NCBI RefSeq assembly: GCF_003626695.1
Contig: NZ_RBAH01000014.1
Span: 1 to 64,000, forward strand
Length of the DNA stretch: 64,000 nucleotides
Source of the DNA: Paenibacillus ginsengarvi
Lineage (GTDB): Bacteria; Bacillota; Bacilli; Paenibacillales; NBRC-103111
Reading direction: 5' to 3'
The position numbers were made by a program, and so were the translations under genes. Within the stretch, counting starts at the first letter, position 1. Every line of letters begins with the position of its first letter. Shown in pieces: positions 30,443 through 39,875 of this stretch. Below the pieces are notes generated by a model. That model was not told where the DNA came from. It made no database searches and saw only the letters and a program-made list of their open reading frames with translations.

Positions 30443-32506
30443 ATGAAGTTTACAGCTTCTTTACCAAGCTACGCTGACTATGAAGACGGGATTCTGGCGG
30501 TCGGCAATTCGCGGATCGAACGAAAATGGGCGCTCCGGCCAAACGGCGTTTATCCGTTATCGCTTGTGGATCGTAAGCGCAATACGGAATGGCTGGACGT
30601 CAAAACTGCCGGTGCGGCGACGTCGTTTCGCCACCCGGCGCTCCAGGAACGAGCAGACGCGTATTCCAATTACGCCGTCCGGCAGCAGAACGTCTCGGCA
30701 TCGGGACGAACGCCCGAGCATCTGCTCGTCGAGGTCTCGGCCGACAACGGTCCTGTTCTCGTCAAATGGCAGATTCGCATTTATCCGGATATTCCGGTTA
30801 TTCGCCAAACGATGTATTACAAAGCTTCGACGCGCGGGAGCGAGCCTTCCTCCGGCGATGCTGCTGCTTCCGGCGAATCCGCTCCAAAAGCGAAGCACCC
30901 GGCGGACTACGCCGACTATATTCCGCTTGCCGCGCTGCACTGCCGCTGGCAGTCCGCAGAGCTGCTCGACGTGACGGATACGCATAACAATCTCGTCCGC
31001 CTCGAGGACGGGCTGCTCTATACGGACGGCGAGAAGCATTCGCCTTCCGGCAACTTTATGACGGTCCGCAACAATCTAAGCCGGGACGGACTGCTGCTCG
31101 TCAAAGATAGTCCGACCCCGTTCGGTCAGCTGAACCGGACGGACGGCGACTATTTCATAGCGGGCAAACGGTTCTGGGTGACCGGCTCCGGTATTGCCGC
31201 AGAGGATCTCGCCCACGGCGAATGGGTGCAAAGCTACGGCAGCGCAGTCGGCGTCTATCACGGCGGGGAGCTGGAGCAGTGGCGGCTTATCCGGCAGTAC
31301 CACGAATGCCTGGAGGTACGCCAGGGAGCCGGCGATACGTTTGTTATGAGCAATACGTGGGGCGACCGTTCCCGCGACAGCCGGGTGACGGAAGCTTTCA
31401 TGATGCTGGAGCTGGAGCAGGCTGCCCGGCTCGGCATTACCCACGTCCAGATCGACGACGGCTGGCAAAAAGGCACGACCGCCAACTCGTTCATAACCGG
31501 CGGAACGTGGGCCGATTATTACTCCAAAGTGGCCGACTTCTGGGAGGTTCATCCGGAACGTTTCCCGAACGGGCTGAAGCCGGTCGTGGAGCGGGCTAAG
31601 CAGCTTGGCATCGAGCTTGGTCTATGGTTTTCCCCCGACTCGACGAACGATTTCACATACTGGCAGACCGATCTCGAGCTGCTGAAGAGCATGTGGGACA
31701 AGTTCGGCATCCGCTCGTTCAAGCTCGACGGCATCTCGATTCGCAGCAAGCTAGGGGAGGCACGGTTTCTGCGCATGTTGGATGAGATGACCGCGCACGC
31801 ATCCGGCGACGTTTATTTCAATCTCGACACGACGAATGGACAGCGGCTCGGATACTTATACCACACGTCGGGCGGCAACCTGTTCCTCGAGAACCGCTAT
31901 TCGGACTTCCGCAGTTATTACCCACATTGGACGCTGCGCAACATCTGGATGCTTGCGCCGTACGTACCGGCCGGCAAGCTGCAAATGGAGTTTCTCAACC
32001 CGGGAAGAAACGAAGCTCTGTACGGCGACGATCCGCTGTCTCCTTCGGCTTGCGGCATCGCTTACGGCTTTGCGGCGACGCTGTTTACGAGCCCTCTCGC
32101 CTGGATGGAGCTATCCGGCTTGTCGGAAAGCGATGTCCGGACGCTGACGCCAATGATCGGCCTGTTCAACCGGCTGAAGGTGGAGTTGAGCGGCGGACAC
32201 GTCCTTCCAATCGGCGAGCAGCCGAACGGCGCGGGATGGACCGGGCTTCAGTGCATCACCGGCGAGCGGGAGGGCTACCTGCTCGTATTCCGCGAATATA
32301 CCGAGGAAGCAGCCGGCCTGTTCCGGCTATGGGGGGACAGCTTCGGGGCGATCACACTGGAGAGCCTCGTCCGTTCCGAAGGAAAGGAACGGTTTGATTT
32401 TGCCGCAGAAACGATCCGTCTTACACCGGATTCCGCCGGACGCGTGAGCGTATCGCTGCCTAAGCCGCTTAGCTTCGGCTTGTTCCGGTACATGCTGGAA
32501 CGGTAA
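30443..32506 (+). CDS. Alpha-galactosidase, GH36 family
   Basis: This 687-residue cytosolic glycoside hydrolase releases galactose from raffinose-family sugars and galactomannan oligosaccharides. An N-terminal beta-rich domain leads to the TIM barrel, with YHECLEVRQG, SNTWGDRSRD and THVQIDDGWQKGTTANSFIT. The nucleophile region SFKLDGISI has the Asp expected of clan GH-D. The C-terminal sandwich domain is present. No signal peptide is visible, so uptake by a separate transporter is implied, but no sugar transporter lies next to it. It is divergent from its presumed AraC regulator and is followed by a terminator. Confidence 0.85.
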   Translation: MKFTASLPSYADYEDGILAVGNSRIERKWALRPNGVYPLSLVDRKRNTEWLDVKTAGAATSFRHPALQERADAYSNYAVRQQNVSASGRTPEHLLVEVSADNGPVLVKWQIRIYPDIPVIRQTMYYKASTRGSEPSSGDAAASGESAPKAKHPADYADYIPLAALHCRWQSAELLDVTDTHNNLVRLEDGLLYTDGEKHSPSGNFMTVRNNLSRDGLLLVKDSPTPFGQLNRTDGDYFIAGKRFWVTGSGIAAEDLAHGEWVQSYGSAVGVYHGGELEQWRLIRQYHECLEVRQGAGDTFVMSNTWGDRSRDSRVTEAFMMLELEQAARLGITHVQIDDGWQKGTTANSFITGGTWADYYSKVADFWEVHPERFPNGLKPVVERAKQLGIELGLWFSPDSTNDFTYWQTDLELLKSMWDKFGIRSFKLDGISIRSKLGEARFLRMLDEMTAHASGDVYFNLDTTNGQRLGYLYHTSGGNLFLENRYSDFRSYYPHWTLRNIWMLAPYVPAGKLQMEFLNPGRNEALYGDDPLSPSACGIAYGFAATLFTSPLAWMELSGLSESDVRTLTPMIGLFNRLKVELSGGHVLPIGEQPNGAGWTGLQCITGEREGYLLVFREYTEEAAGLFRLWGDSFGAITLESLVRSEGKERFDFAAETIRLTPDSAGRVSVSLPKPLSFGLFRYMLER

Positions 32507-32524
32507 CCAGCTCTAACACAAGAC

Positions 32525-32564
32525 AACCCCGAGCTCCGACGCTAATGCAGCCGGGCTTGGGGTT
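32525..32564. terminator. Terminator after the alpha-galactosidase gene
   Basis: AACCCCGAGC pairs with GCTTGGGGTT (allowing wobble), followed by TCTCTT. It also lies beyond the 3' end of the small membrane gene on the opposite strand. Confidence 0.6.
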
Positions 32565-32568
32565 TCTC

Positions 32569-32808
32569 TTACATTCCCCATTTCCTAAGCGCCATATTGC
32601 CCGCAAACGCGATCAGCCCGAGACATATGTTCAACCAACCGATAAAGCGGCATACGCCCCGCTCTTTGACCATCCCTGTCAACTCGTAAATTTTGACGTC
32701 AATCCACAACATGGCGACCCCAGTAACGAGCCATAGACTCACCGCGTAACCCAGAAAACCGACATAACCTACTCCGCCCATAACAGGCAAGCCTCCTCCG
32801 ACGTACAC
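32569..32808 (-). CDS. Small membrane protein, CLC_0170-like, with germination genes
   Basis: This protein of up to 79 residues has two membrane spans, at about 14-36 and 55-72. The ends (KIYELTGMVKERG and MALRKWGM) are basic. It is immediately downstream of a gerC-type gene, with four bases between stop and start. It is therefore the fourth gene of that operon and may assist the germinant receptor, by analogy with small proteins (GerD/GerE-type partners or CLC_0170 family) seen beside such loci. The start is uncertain between two in-frame ATGs. I do not assign a function. Confidence 0.55.
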   Translation of the reverse strand: MYVGGGLPVMGGVGYVGFLGYAVSLWLVTGVAMLWIDVKIYELTGMVKERGVCRFIGWLNICLGLIAFAGNMALRKWGM

Positions 32809-32811
32809 CGC

Positions 32812-34047
32812 CTAAATCGCCTTCATCCCGACCCTGCGAATGCGGACATCGACCTTCACATCGATGGAAACGTCCTTGTACATTTCCTGCCATTTCTCTT
32901 TCGTCTTGACGTGCTCGTTCCAAAATTTCGATTGTTTCGCCCGCACATACTCGCCGAAGCCGAAAATGTCGGCTCCTTTTTGCTGCGTTTGTTTAATCAA
33001 GCCTTCATGAAATTTTGTAGACCATTTCTCGTCCTCTTGTTCGATTTTGCGAATCATATCGGAAGTGTTGATCGGAAAACGCTCGTTCATTTTCTCCTCG
33101 ATATTCAAATCGATTAAGATAGAAACCGTAAAATGCGGGAGACCGTCCTTAATATCCACCTCGATTTTCGACTGGCGGCTGGACGCATACAAGGTAATCG
33201 TATCGGACGAACCGTCCAGGCTGATAATTCCCCGATACCCCGCTTGCTTGATTCCTTTGACGCCCATATAGGCGCCGATCTCTATCGGTTCCGTCGTACC
33301 GATCATTTTGTCTCCTTTAAAATAAGCAATCCCCATAATTTCGACGTTTTGTTCCTTCATAATCCCGACATAAGGAAGAAAACCTTCCTTCCCTTTTTTC
33401 GACAGATCGCTCCAAAAATTGCCGACGAAATCGTTTGGGAATTTCCCCATTTGGACAGCGCTGTCCATCGTCGAGATGAGGTACAGGGTCGGGACTCGTT
33501 CCAATTTCGGCGCGGCCTTCATGATGTCTTCCGCGTTTCCTTTCGCGACGAGCATCCAGGCCATCCGGCGCACTTCCGAATTGCGCCTGAAGTAGTCGTT
33601 CACATTTTGCAAGCCTTTCTTCGCCACATCTTCCGAAATGACGATGACGCGCAAATGACCGAAAAACAGCTTGGCCGAAATTTGCTGCTGCAAGTTCATG
33701 ATCGCGTCGTCGATCGTATGGCCGACTACATTGATCACCCATACCGTTTGCCCCGCGCTGCCTTTACCCCCTCCGGCCTCCCCCGGTCCGAGCGGAATTC
33801 TTCCGGGAAGCGCGATTTGCACCGCAACTCGAATCAAATCCTTTTCCGGCGCCGGAAACTTGTTCCGCAGATGGGAAACCTGGTCCTCTTCCTTGACATC
33901 CTCGTCAGCCGCCGTATCCACGGAAATGCCCAGCACGACGGCCCGCTCCTCGATTTCCAGACGGTCCCAGCAACCGGTCAAAATCGGCAGTACAAGAAGA
34001 AGGACGAGCAGCAGTTTACACGCCGGGGTCCATCGGTTTATCGCCAA
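32812..34047 (-). CDS. Ger(x)C spore germination lipoprotein (operon 1)
   Basis: This 411-residue C-subunit of a GerA-type germinant receptor has the signal LLLVLLLVLPILTGCWDRLE, which ends in a lipobox Cys at about residue 26. The protein is thus anchored in the outer leaflet of the inner spore membrane. The N-terminal IEERAVVLGISVDTA, the central QISAKLFFGHLRVIVISEDV and the C-terminal domain (VKTKEKWQEMYKDVSIDV) follow the family. Its start overlaps the 3' end of the gerB-type gene. It works with the A and B subunits upstream to sense amino acids or sugars. Confidence 0.9.
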   Translation of the reverse strand: MAINRWTPACKLLLVLLLVLPILTGCWDRLEIEERAVVLGISVDTAADEDVKEEDQVSHLRNKFPAPEKDLIRVAVQIALPGRIPLGPGEAGGGKGSAGQTVWVINVVGHTIDDAIMNLQQQISAKLFFGHLRVIVISEDVAKKGLQNVNDYFRRNSEVRRMAWMLVAKGNAEDIMKAAPKLERVPTLYLISTMDSAVQMGKFPNDFVGNFWSDLSKKGKEGFLPYVGIMKEQNVEIMGIAYFKGDKMIGTTEPIEIGAYMGVKGIKQAGYRGIISLDGSSDTITLYASSRQSKIEVDIKDGLPHFTVSILIDLNIEEKMNERFPINTSDMIRKIEQEDEKWSTKFHEGLIKQTQQKGADIFGFGEYVRAKQSKFWNEHVKTKEKWQEMYKDVSIDVKVDVRIRRVGMKAI

Positions 34048-35137
34048 CAGGATCCCCTCTTTTCTTGCGAATGAGCGAAATCGCCAGCAGCACCGCCGGA
34101 TATGCGATCGTGATGAACAGTCCGATTCGCCCTACGTTTTGAATGATTTCATACATATGGATCATGTTCTGAGGCAGCATGGCGAGTACAAAGACGATCG
34201 GCAGCAGGAAAAAAGAAAACATCCGGTGATCGCGCAAGCGAAACAGCTTGCTCATCGAGTGAATGGTCAAAAAGTAGCTGGAAAACAACGTCGTAAACAC
34301 GGCGGTTACCCAAACGGCCAAAAAAGCGGCGTCGAGCCGTTCCAAAATGTTTGCGGGGAGCGACGTCGCTTTGGCAAGCTCAAGCGTTGGCCACAACAGC
34401 AGCTTGCTCTCTTCGGCACCGAAAACGCTGACCGTCGCCACGACGATCGTAATGTACAGCCCTCCGGCAATGAGCATCCCCCATACGCTTGCCTTCATCG
34501 CCTTCTCGGGGCGGCGCATGGCCGGAATGATCATCGTCAGCACGAACGAGCCTTGAAACAAAGCCGCTATCGTAAACATTCCTCCGACCATGCCGCTCGG
34601 CTCATTCCCCCAGATCGGCTCAAGATTGATCACCTCGGCATTTTTCAAGGAAAGCGCGACGATCAGCAGACCGGGGCCGAGAAGCGCCGGGAAATAGAAG
34701 TTATGGATGTAGGCGAACGTCGTAATATCGTTTCGCGTCGATATGGCTGCGAGCAGCAGCATGACGATAACGGTCACTTCCAGCGGCGTCTTCTTCAAGA
34801 CGGAGGTAACGACGACTTCCCCGAACTCGCGGGCCGCCAGCGCCGTCAATTCGGCGAAAAAAACGATGATGAACACGCTGCCGATCCAGGCGAGCCATTT
34901 GCCGATAATGTCCTCGCTGTATTGGATAATCGACTTGTTCGGAAATCTCATGCCAAGCCAGGCGATCAGAGCCAGGCCGACAAAGGCAACCGCCGTACCG
35001 AGCAAAGTAACGAGCGGAGCGCCCGAATCCGCTGCGCGGACGGCAAATAGCGGGAGCGGCAAAACGCCTACTCCGATGATCGTGCTGACGAGTATGGCGG
35101 CCGCCTGAATGACGGTGATTTGACGTGATGTCTCCAT
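34016..35137 (-). CDS. GerB-type germinant receptor permease (operon 1)
   Basis: This 373-residue integral membrane protein of the APC-superfamily endospore germination family has about ten spans. It opens with QAAAILVSTIIGVGVLPLPL, the usual first helix. It includes WIGSVFIIVFFAEL and the late ILERLDAAFLAVWVTAVFTT. It is the presumed ligand-binding B subunit. It lies between the A and C subunits in the order A-B-C with short or overlapping joints. The ligand is unknown. Confidence 0.9.
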   Translation of the reverse strand: METSRQITVIQAAAILVSTIIGVGVLPLPLFAVRAADSGAPLVTLLGTAVAFVGLALIAWLGMRFPNKSIIQYSEDIIGKWLAWIGSVFIIVFFAELTALAAREFGEVVVTSVLKKTPLEVTVIVMLLLAAISTRNDITTFAYIHNFYFPALLGPGLLIVALSLKNAEVINLEPIWGNEPSGMVGGMFTIAALFQGSFVLTMIIPAMRRPEKAMKASVWGMLIAGGLYITIVVATVSVFGAEESKLLLWPTLELAKATSLPANILERLDAAFLAVWVTAVFTTLFSSYFLTIHSMSKLFRLRDHRMFSFFLLPIVFVLAMLPQNMIHMYEIIQNVGRIGLFITIAYPAVLLAISLIRKKRGDPVGDKPMDPGV

Positions 35138-35165
35138 GCGTCACCGCTCCTTTCTGTATCAGTAA

Positions 35166-36815
35166 TTACTCCTGCCGTCGCTCGGAGTCGTCCGTATACG
35201 ATTTGAATTTTAACGGGTCCATTACGTTGTCCGGCGGCTGCTTCAATTGATCTACGGTACTGTCGCTCAGCTTCGTCAAGTTGGGTGTATGTAGAAACGA
35301 TGGGCGATTGGTCATCCACCATAACGGGCCGCGAATGAGCAAATCTTTCATCCCTTGGAAATTGCCGGGTACGAGCGGACTGAGATAAGGAACCCCGAAA
35401 GATTTTAAAGAAAGCAGATGGTTGGCGATCAGGATCAGACCGATCATTACGCCGTACAAACCGAAAATGCCGGCCATAATGATGAGCGGAAACCGCAGCA
35501 GCCGCAGCGCGAGTGCGGCGTTATAAGCCGGCGTGGCGAACGATCCGATCGTCGTGAGCGCGATGATGACGACCGTGATCGGACTGGCAAACCCCGCGGC
35601 GACGGCCGCTTGGCCGATAACGAGCACTCCGACGATGGAAAGCGCGCCGCCGACCTGCTGCGGCAATCGAATCGTCGCCTCGCGCAGCACTTCCATCGCA
35701 ACTTCGATGACGAGCACCTCGATAATGGCCGGGAAAGGCACCCCGGCTCTGCCGCCGGCGACCGCCACGGCAAACTCCGTCGGAATGAGCTCCGGATTGA
35801 ACGATATAATCGCCACGTACAGCGACGGAAAGACGAGCGAGAAAACGAGAGCGACGAGCCGCGCAAGCCGAATCGCGCTCATTAGCACAAACCTCTCGGT
35901 GTAGTCTTCCACCGTTTGATAGAACTGGCTGAAGACGGTAGGCACGACCAGCGCCAGAGGGGAGCCGTCGACAAGAATGGCCACCCTTCCTTCCAGCAGG
36001 TTCGCCGACACCTTGTCCGGCCGTTCCGTGTATTGCACCTGAGGGAACGGGGATAGGTGGTTATCCTCTATAAACTGCTCCAGGTAGCCCGAATCCATGA
36101 TTCCGTCAATATCGATGGCGGATAGCCGCCGCTTGACTTCTTTAAGCAGATCGGGGTTCGCGATGCCTTCCATGTAGCAGATTGCGACCTTCGATTTCGT
36201 TCTGCGTCCGATTTCCATCGTGTTGATGCGCAAATCCGTCGTTTGCAGCCGGTAACGAAGCAGAGCAATGTTTGTCGCAATCGGTTCGATGAACCCTTCG
36301 CGCGGCCCGCGAATCACTTGCTCGGTCTGCGGCTGATCGATCGCCCGCTGTTCGATGTTGCGCGTGCCGATGACGAAAGCTTCTTCCATGCCGTCAATGA
36401 TGACGACCGTTTTCCCGCTTAACACGCTGTGGACCAGTTTGGAAAATTGGATTTCTATCGCCACATCGCTGTGAAAGATCGAATCTTGAAGCAATACCTC
36501 TTTCAATCGGCGAAACTCTATGTCTTGTTTTTCCAGATGAAGCGGCACATACATAAACGGCTTTAAAATATGTCCGTTGACCATGGTCTGATCGATCATC
36601 GTAGAATAATAGAACATGGCGGCCGGATATCGGCCGAAAACATGAAAACGGCGAATGCTGAAATCATCGTTGCCGCCGCAAAGGCGCATCATCGCATCAA
36701 TCGTTTCATCCAAACGGCCGTCCAAACTTATATCCTGAAAAGGTTCCGAGGTCCGGTTCGGAATAGGCCGGGTCGAACGTTTTTTGTTTTTTTTGAACCA
36801 ATTGAAGATCGACAT
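35166..36815 (-). CDS. GerA-type germinant receptor subunit (operon 1)
   Basis: This A subunit has about 549 residues. I place the start at the ATG at 36815 (MSIFNWFKKNKKR) after CAGGTG. Upstream in-frame starts lack a ribosome site. A soluble N-terminal domain of about 270 residues is followed by the GerA membrane domain, with VNGHILKPFMYVP, EGRVAILVDGSPLALVVPTV and AGVPFPAIIEVLVIEVAMEV. It forms a germinant-gated ion-release complex with the B and C subunits. No germination-specific sigma-factor promoter was recognised upstream by eye. Confidence 0.9.
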   Translation of the reverse strand: MSIFNWFKKNKKRSTRPIPNRTSEPFQDISLDGRLDETIDAMMRLCGGNDDFSIRRFHVFGRYPAAMFYYSTMIDQTMVNGHILKPFMYVPLHLEKQDIEFRRLKEVLLQDSIFHSDVAIEIQFSKLVHSVLSGKTVVIIDGMEEAFVIGTRNIEQRAIDQPQTEQVIRGPREGFIEPIATNIALLRYRLQTTDLRINTMEIGRRTKSKVAICYMEGIANPDLLKEVKRRLSAIDIDGIMDSGYLEQFIEDNHLSPFPQVQYTERPDKVSANLLEGRVAILVDGSPLALVVPTVFSQFYQTVEDYTERFVLMSAIRLARLVALVFSLVFPSLYVAIISFNPELIPTEFAVAVAGGRAGVPFPAIIEVLVIEVAMEVLREATIRLPQQVGGALSIVGVLVIGQAAVAAGFASPITVVIIALTTIGSFATPAYNAALALRLLRFPLIIMAGIFGLYGVMIGLILIANHLLSLKSFGVPYLSPLVPGNFQGMKDLLIRGPLWWMTNRPSFLHTPNLTKLSDSTVDQLKQPPDNVMDPLKFKSYTDDSERRQE

Positions 36816-36988
36816 CTTTGGCACCTGCCAATCAAACTTAATATTTAGTAGGTGAAAATAAACAAATCTAGTAACAAGAATTGACAAAAAACAAGCATCT
36901 TAAACTACTTGCTTGGAATATTCCGATAGACTTCCTATGGCGATCCAATAGATAGCGGGGAATCGGAGGATCAATGAGGACGAAAAAA

Positions 36989-37008
36989 AGACCGCTCGGG
37001 CACGGTCT
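36989..37008 (-). terminator. Terminator after the 37097 membrane gene
   Basis: AGACCG and CGGTCT form a stem around eight bases. On the minus strand it is followed by TTTTTTT. Confidence 0.75.
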
Positions 37009-37096
37009 GAGGCAGGGGCAACGCCGCCAATACGGGCGACCCTGTACGTTTTCAAATCGAAATAACTCGCAGTGGCGCAGGTTTTGTTCTCCGGAA

Positions 37097-37600
37097 TTAG
37101 GCCCGCGCCCTTTTACCCCACGGCTTGTAAACGGACAACACGAATATCGCTGCGAGCGACACGATCTGGCAGACGATTCCGCCGACCAGCATATTCCGGT
37201 TCGAGCGGAACACTGCGTCGTGCAGTACGTCCATCCCTTGCGCCGCGGATAAGTCGGCCGTCTTCACCGACCAGATGCCGATGCCGACGATCCCGATGCC
37301 GATGGCGACCAGCGTGAGCAGCTCTTTGGCGATAATCCAGTAATAACGCAGCAGTCCCCAGTGGGTCCAGACGGACAGCAGGACTCCGGTAACAACCGTA
37401 CCGATTGTCGATGCCCGCACCGACGTTTGGGCGAGCACGCGCATAATCGCGAAGCACGATTCGAACAGGCGCGGATCGTTCGTAGTCGCGGCGGTAATGC
37501 TCAGGACAAGAAAGATGACCATGCCACCCAACATGATCGCGGAAAAGATCAGATGAGCTGTCACGAGCAGCTTTTTCTGTTTCATTGTGATTGGTTTCAC
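37097..37600 (-). CDS. Four-span membrane protein, DUF2269-like
   Basis: This 167-residue protein has four hydrophobic helices, at about 12-33, 57-77, 86-108 and 135-158. It opens KLLVTAHLIFSAIMLGGMVI. The small-residue-rich helices and the His-Leu start resemble DUF2269-type or copper/cyt-like membrane proteins, but no ligand motif is convincing. The GTG start at 37600 has a GGAG site six bases upstream. It is the last gene before the terminator at 36989 and is separated from the two-component genes by about 50 bases. Its function is unknown. Confidence 0.7.
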   Translation of the reverse strand: MKPITMKQKKLLVTAHLIFSAIMLGGMVIFLVLSITAATTNDPRLFESCFAIMRVLAQTSVRASTIGTVVTGVLLSVWTHWGLLRYYWIIAKELLTLVAIGIGIVGIGIWSVKTADLSAAQGMDVLHDAVFRSNRNMLVGGIVCQIVSLAAIFVLSVYKPWGKRARA

Positions 37601-37651
37601 AAGTATCTCCAGCCCCCTTCCTTCCGGAGGGACGGGTACCGACTCTCCCGC

Positions 37652-38341
37652 TTATAGGTTGAACCGGTACCCGACTCCCCAGATCGTCTCGATATATTGC
37701 GGCCTCGACGGGTCCGCCTCGATCTTCTCTCTCAGCTTGCTGATGTGCACCGTAACGGTCGCGATATCGCCGAGCGAGTCGTAGCCCCATAGTTTCAGAA
37801 ACAGTTCGTCCTTACTGAACACCCGGTTCGGATGCATGAGCAGAAACAGCAGCAGGTCGTATTCCTTCGACGTAAACGCCACTTCCGCCTCGTTCACGAA
37901 CACCCGGCGGGACAGCTTGTCGATCCGGATGCCGCGCAGCCGAATCTCGTCGGGCTTCGGCTCGCCGCTGCCGACAAGCCGCTCGTAGCGGGCCAAATGC
38001 GCCTTCACCCGCGCCACCAGCTCGCCGAGGCTGAACGGCTTGATCATATAATCGTCCGCGCCGAGACCGAAGCCGCGGATTTTATCGATCTCTTCTTTTT
38101 TGGCGGAGACGATCAGAATCGGGACATTTAAAACTTCGCGAACTTGCCGGCATATTTCGAAGCCGTCCATGTTCGGCAGCATCAGATCGAGAAGAATCAG
38201 ATCGTAGCTCCCGTTTAAAGCCATCTTCAGTCCGGCGTCGCCGGTCGCCGCGATATCCGTCCGGAAGCCCCCGGCTTCCAAATAATCGCGCTGCACTTCC
38301 GCAATCACCGGATCGTCCTCGATAATGAGCACGCTTTTCAT
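37652..38341 (-). CDS. OmpR/PhoB-type response regulator
   Basis: This 229-residue regulator starts at the ATG at 38341. Upstream in-frame ATGs lie within the kinase gene. The receiver domain at about 1-120 shows IIEDDPVIAEV, the phosphoacceptor Asp in LILLDLMLPNMDGFEI, and SAKKEE with the conserved Lys. The winged-helix output domain at about 135-228 contains EYDLLLFLLMHPNRVFSKDE and THIGSVGYRF-like IETIWGVGYRFNL. Its start overlaps the kinase stop by ATGA. It is the last gene of an ABC transporter/kinase operon and probably regulates that transporter. Confidence 0.9.
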   Translation of the reverse strand: MKSVLIIEDDPVIAEVQRDYLEAGGFRTDIAATGDAGLKMALNGSYDLILLDLMLPNMDGFEICRQVREVLNVPILIVSAKKEEIDKIRGFGLGADDYMIKPFSLGELVARVKAHLARYERLVGSGEPKPDEIRLRGIRIDKLSRRVFVNEAEVAFTSKEYDLLLFLLMHPNRVFSKDELFLKLWGYDSLGDIATVTVHISKLREKIEADPSRPQYIETIWGVGYRFNL

Positions 38342-39852
38342 GTCCGTCCTCCTTCCGTATTCGCGGGTGCCGTTCTCGGCAGCGTCAGCGCGATAACCGT
38401 CCCTTCGCCCGCCATGCTTTCCGCCCACACCCGCCCGCCATGCTCCCGGATGATCTGGGTGACGATGGCTAGGCCGAGGCCGCTTCCGCCCCCGCTGTCG
38501 GTACGCGAAGGATCGGCGCGGTAAAACCGCTCGAAAATAAAAGGCAGCGCCTCCGGCGCGATTCCCGCGCCGTTGTCGCGGACGCGCACGATGACCTCGT
38601 GCGGGGCGACCGTCAGCTCGAAGCCGATTCGTCCTACCGGTTTATCCAAATATTTGATGCTGTTGTCGACGATATTTTGCAAGACGCGATGCAGCTTCTC
38701 ACGGTCGCCGCGCACGTAAGTCCGCTCCCCGCCCGGAGGCGCAAATGAAAATTCGATGCCGGCGTTATTCGGCTGCAGCCGAAGCTCCTCCACATGCTCT
38801 AGCAGAAACGAAACCAGCTCCATCGCTTCGAAATGAAACGGAACCCGTCCTAAGTCCAATTTGGAGAACAGGAACAGCTCGTCGATCTGGCGGTCCATAT
38901 CGGTCGCTTTTTTGTAGATCATCCGCATATACTTCTCCCGCTTCTCAGGCGTATCGGCGATGCCGTCCATAATGCCTTCCACACAGCCTTTGATCGCCGT
39001 TATCGGCGTTTTCAGATCGTGGGAAATGCTCGATAGCAGCTCCTTGCGGTTCTCCTCGTACTGAAGCTGCAGTCCGATCGAATGTTTGAGCCGGACCCGC
39101 ATCTCCTCGAACGCGCCGCCCAGCTCGCCGAATTCGTCATTGCGCGACGCCAGCCTCAGTTCCTGACCCAGATCGCCGTCCTTGATTCGTTCGGCCGCGC
39201 GCTTCAGCGCATACAGCGGCCTGATGAAGCTGCGCGACACGATTAGCGTCAGCACGCCGTTCGTAATGACAAGGATGAGCAGCAGCGTTGCGGCCGCAAC
39301 CGGAACGATTTTCGGCACCAAGCGAGCCATCGGGCTCATATCCGCCAGCAAATAAACGGTGACGCGGCTGCCGTCCGCGAGCGCGCCCTGTTGTCTCGCT
39401 ACCGAATACTGTATGTCTCCCGAGCGCATATACTCCTCTCCCCCCGGCTTGCCCTGACGCTGGAGCGACATGTCTTCCAGCTTGCCGAAGTCGAGATCGC
39501 GCACATAGGCGGACACGAATAAGGGAGTTCCGCTCTTCGCCACGATTAAGCCCGCCTTCAGCTCATCGAGCCGGCTGCCCATCTCCTTCTGAAAGGTGCT
39601 GTCCGTCAGCTTCTCCGGTTCGTATTCGGTCAAAAACCGGATGCCCGAAAACAGATCGTCCCTTCTCTGAAACTGCCGGTGGATCGAAGCCAGCCCCCTC
39701 GGGCTTTCTCCGTCCTCGCCGTAATATTGCTTGATACCCTGGATGTCCTGCATGAATACGCCGTACAGCAGCATGGTGCATACGAAAAACAAAACGATCG
39801 GGATCAGCACCATGCCGAAATTGGATAAAAGCAGCTTTTTGCGAATCGACAT
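38338..39852 (-). CDS. Membrane sensor histidine kinase
   Basis: This 504-residue kinase has two spans (about 10-32 and 180-200) flanking an extracytoplasmic sensor of about 150 residues. A HAMP domain follows (LYALKRAAERIKDGDLGQEL). The phosphoacceptor His is in SSISHDLKTPITAIKG, and the ATPase domain has NIVDNSIKYLDK and DNGAGIAPEALPF, then GGGSGLGLAIVTQI. It is translationally coupled to the response regulator and follows an ABC-2-type permease. The signal is unknown. Together they resemble a sensor-transporter module for cell-envelope stress. Confidence 0.9.
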   Translation of the reverse strand: MSIRKKLLLSNFGMVLIPIVLFFVCTMLLYGVFMQDIQGIKQYYGEDGESPRGLASIHRQFQRRDDLFSGIRFLTEYEPEKLTDSTFQKEMGSRLDELKAGLIVAKSGTPLFVSAYVRDLDFGKLEDMSLQRQGKPGGEEYMRSGDIQYSVARQQGALADGSRVTVYLLADMSPMARLVPKIVPVAAATLLLILVITNGVLTLIVSRSFIRPLYALKRAAERIKDGDLGQELRLASRNDEFGELGGAFEEMRVRLKHSIGLQLQYEENRKELLSSISHDLKTPITAIKGCVEGIMDGIADTPEKREKYMRMIYKKATDMDRQIDELFLFSKLDLGRVPFHFEAMELVSFLLEHVEELRLQPNNAGIEFSFAPPGGERTYVRGDREKLHRVLQNIVDNSIKYLDKPVGRIGFELTVAPHEVIVRVRDNGAGIAPEALPFIFERFYRADPSRTDSGGGSGLGLAIVTQIIREHGGRVWAESMAGEGTVIALTLPRTAPANTEGGRT

Positions 39853-39875
39853 CGGCTTTTCTCCCCTCGTTTTGT

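Noticed and set aside
33133..35050. Long plus-strand frames opposite the germination genes
   Set aside because: The Ger(x)C and GerB proteins on the minus strand show clear family features. The opposite frames show Arg/His-rich low-complexity products.
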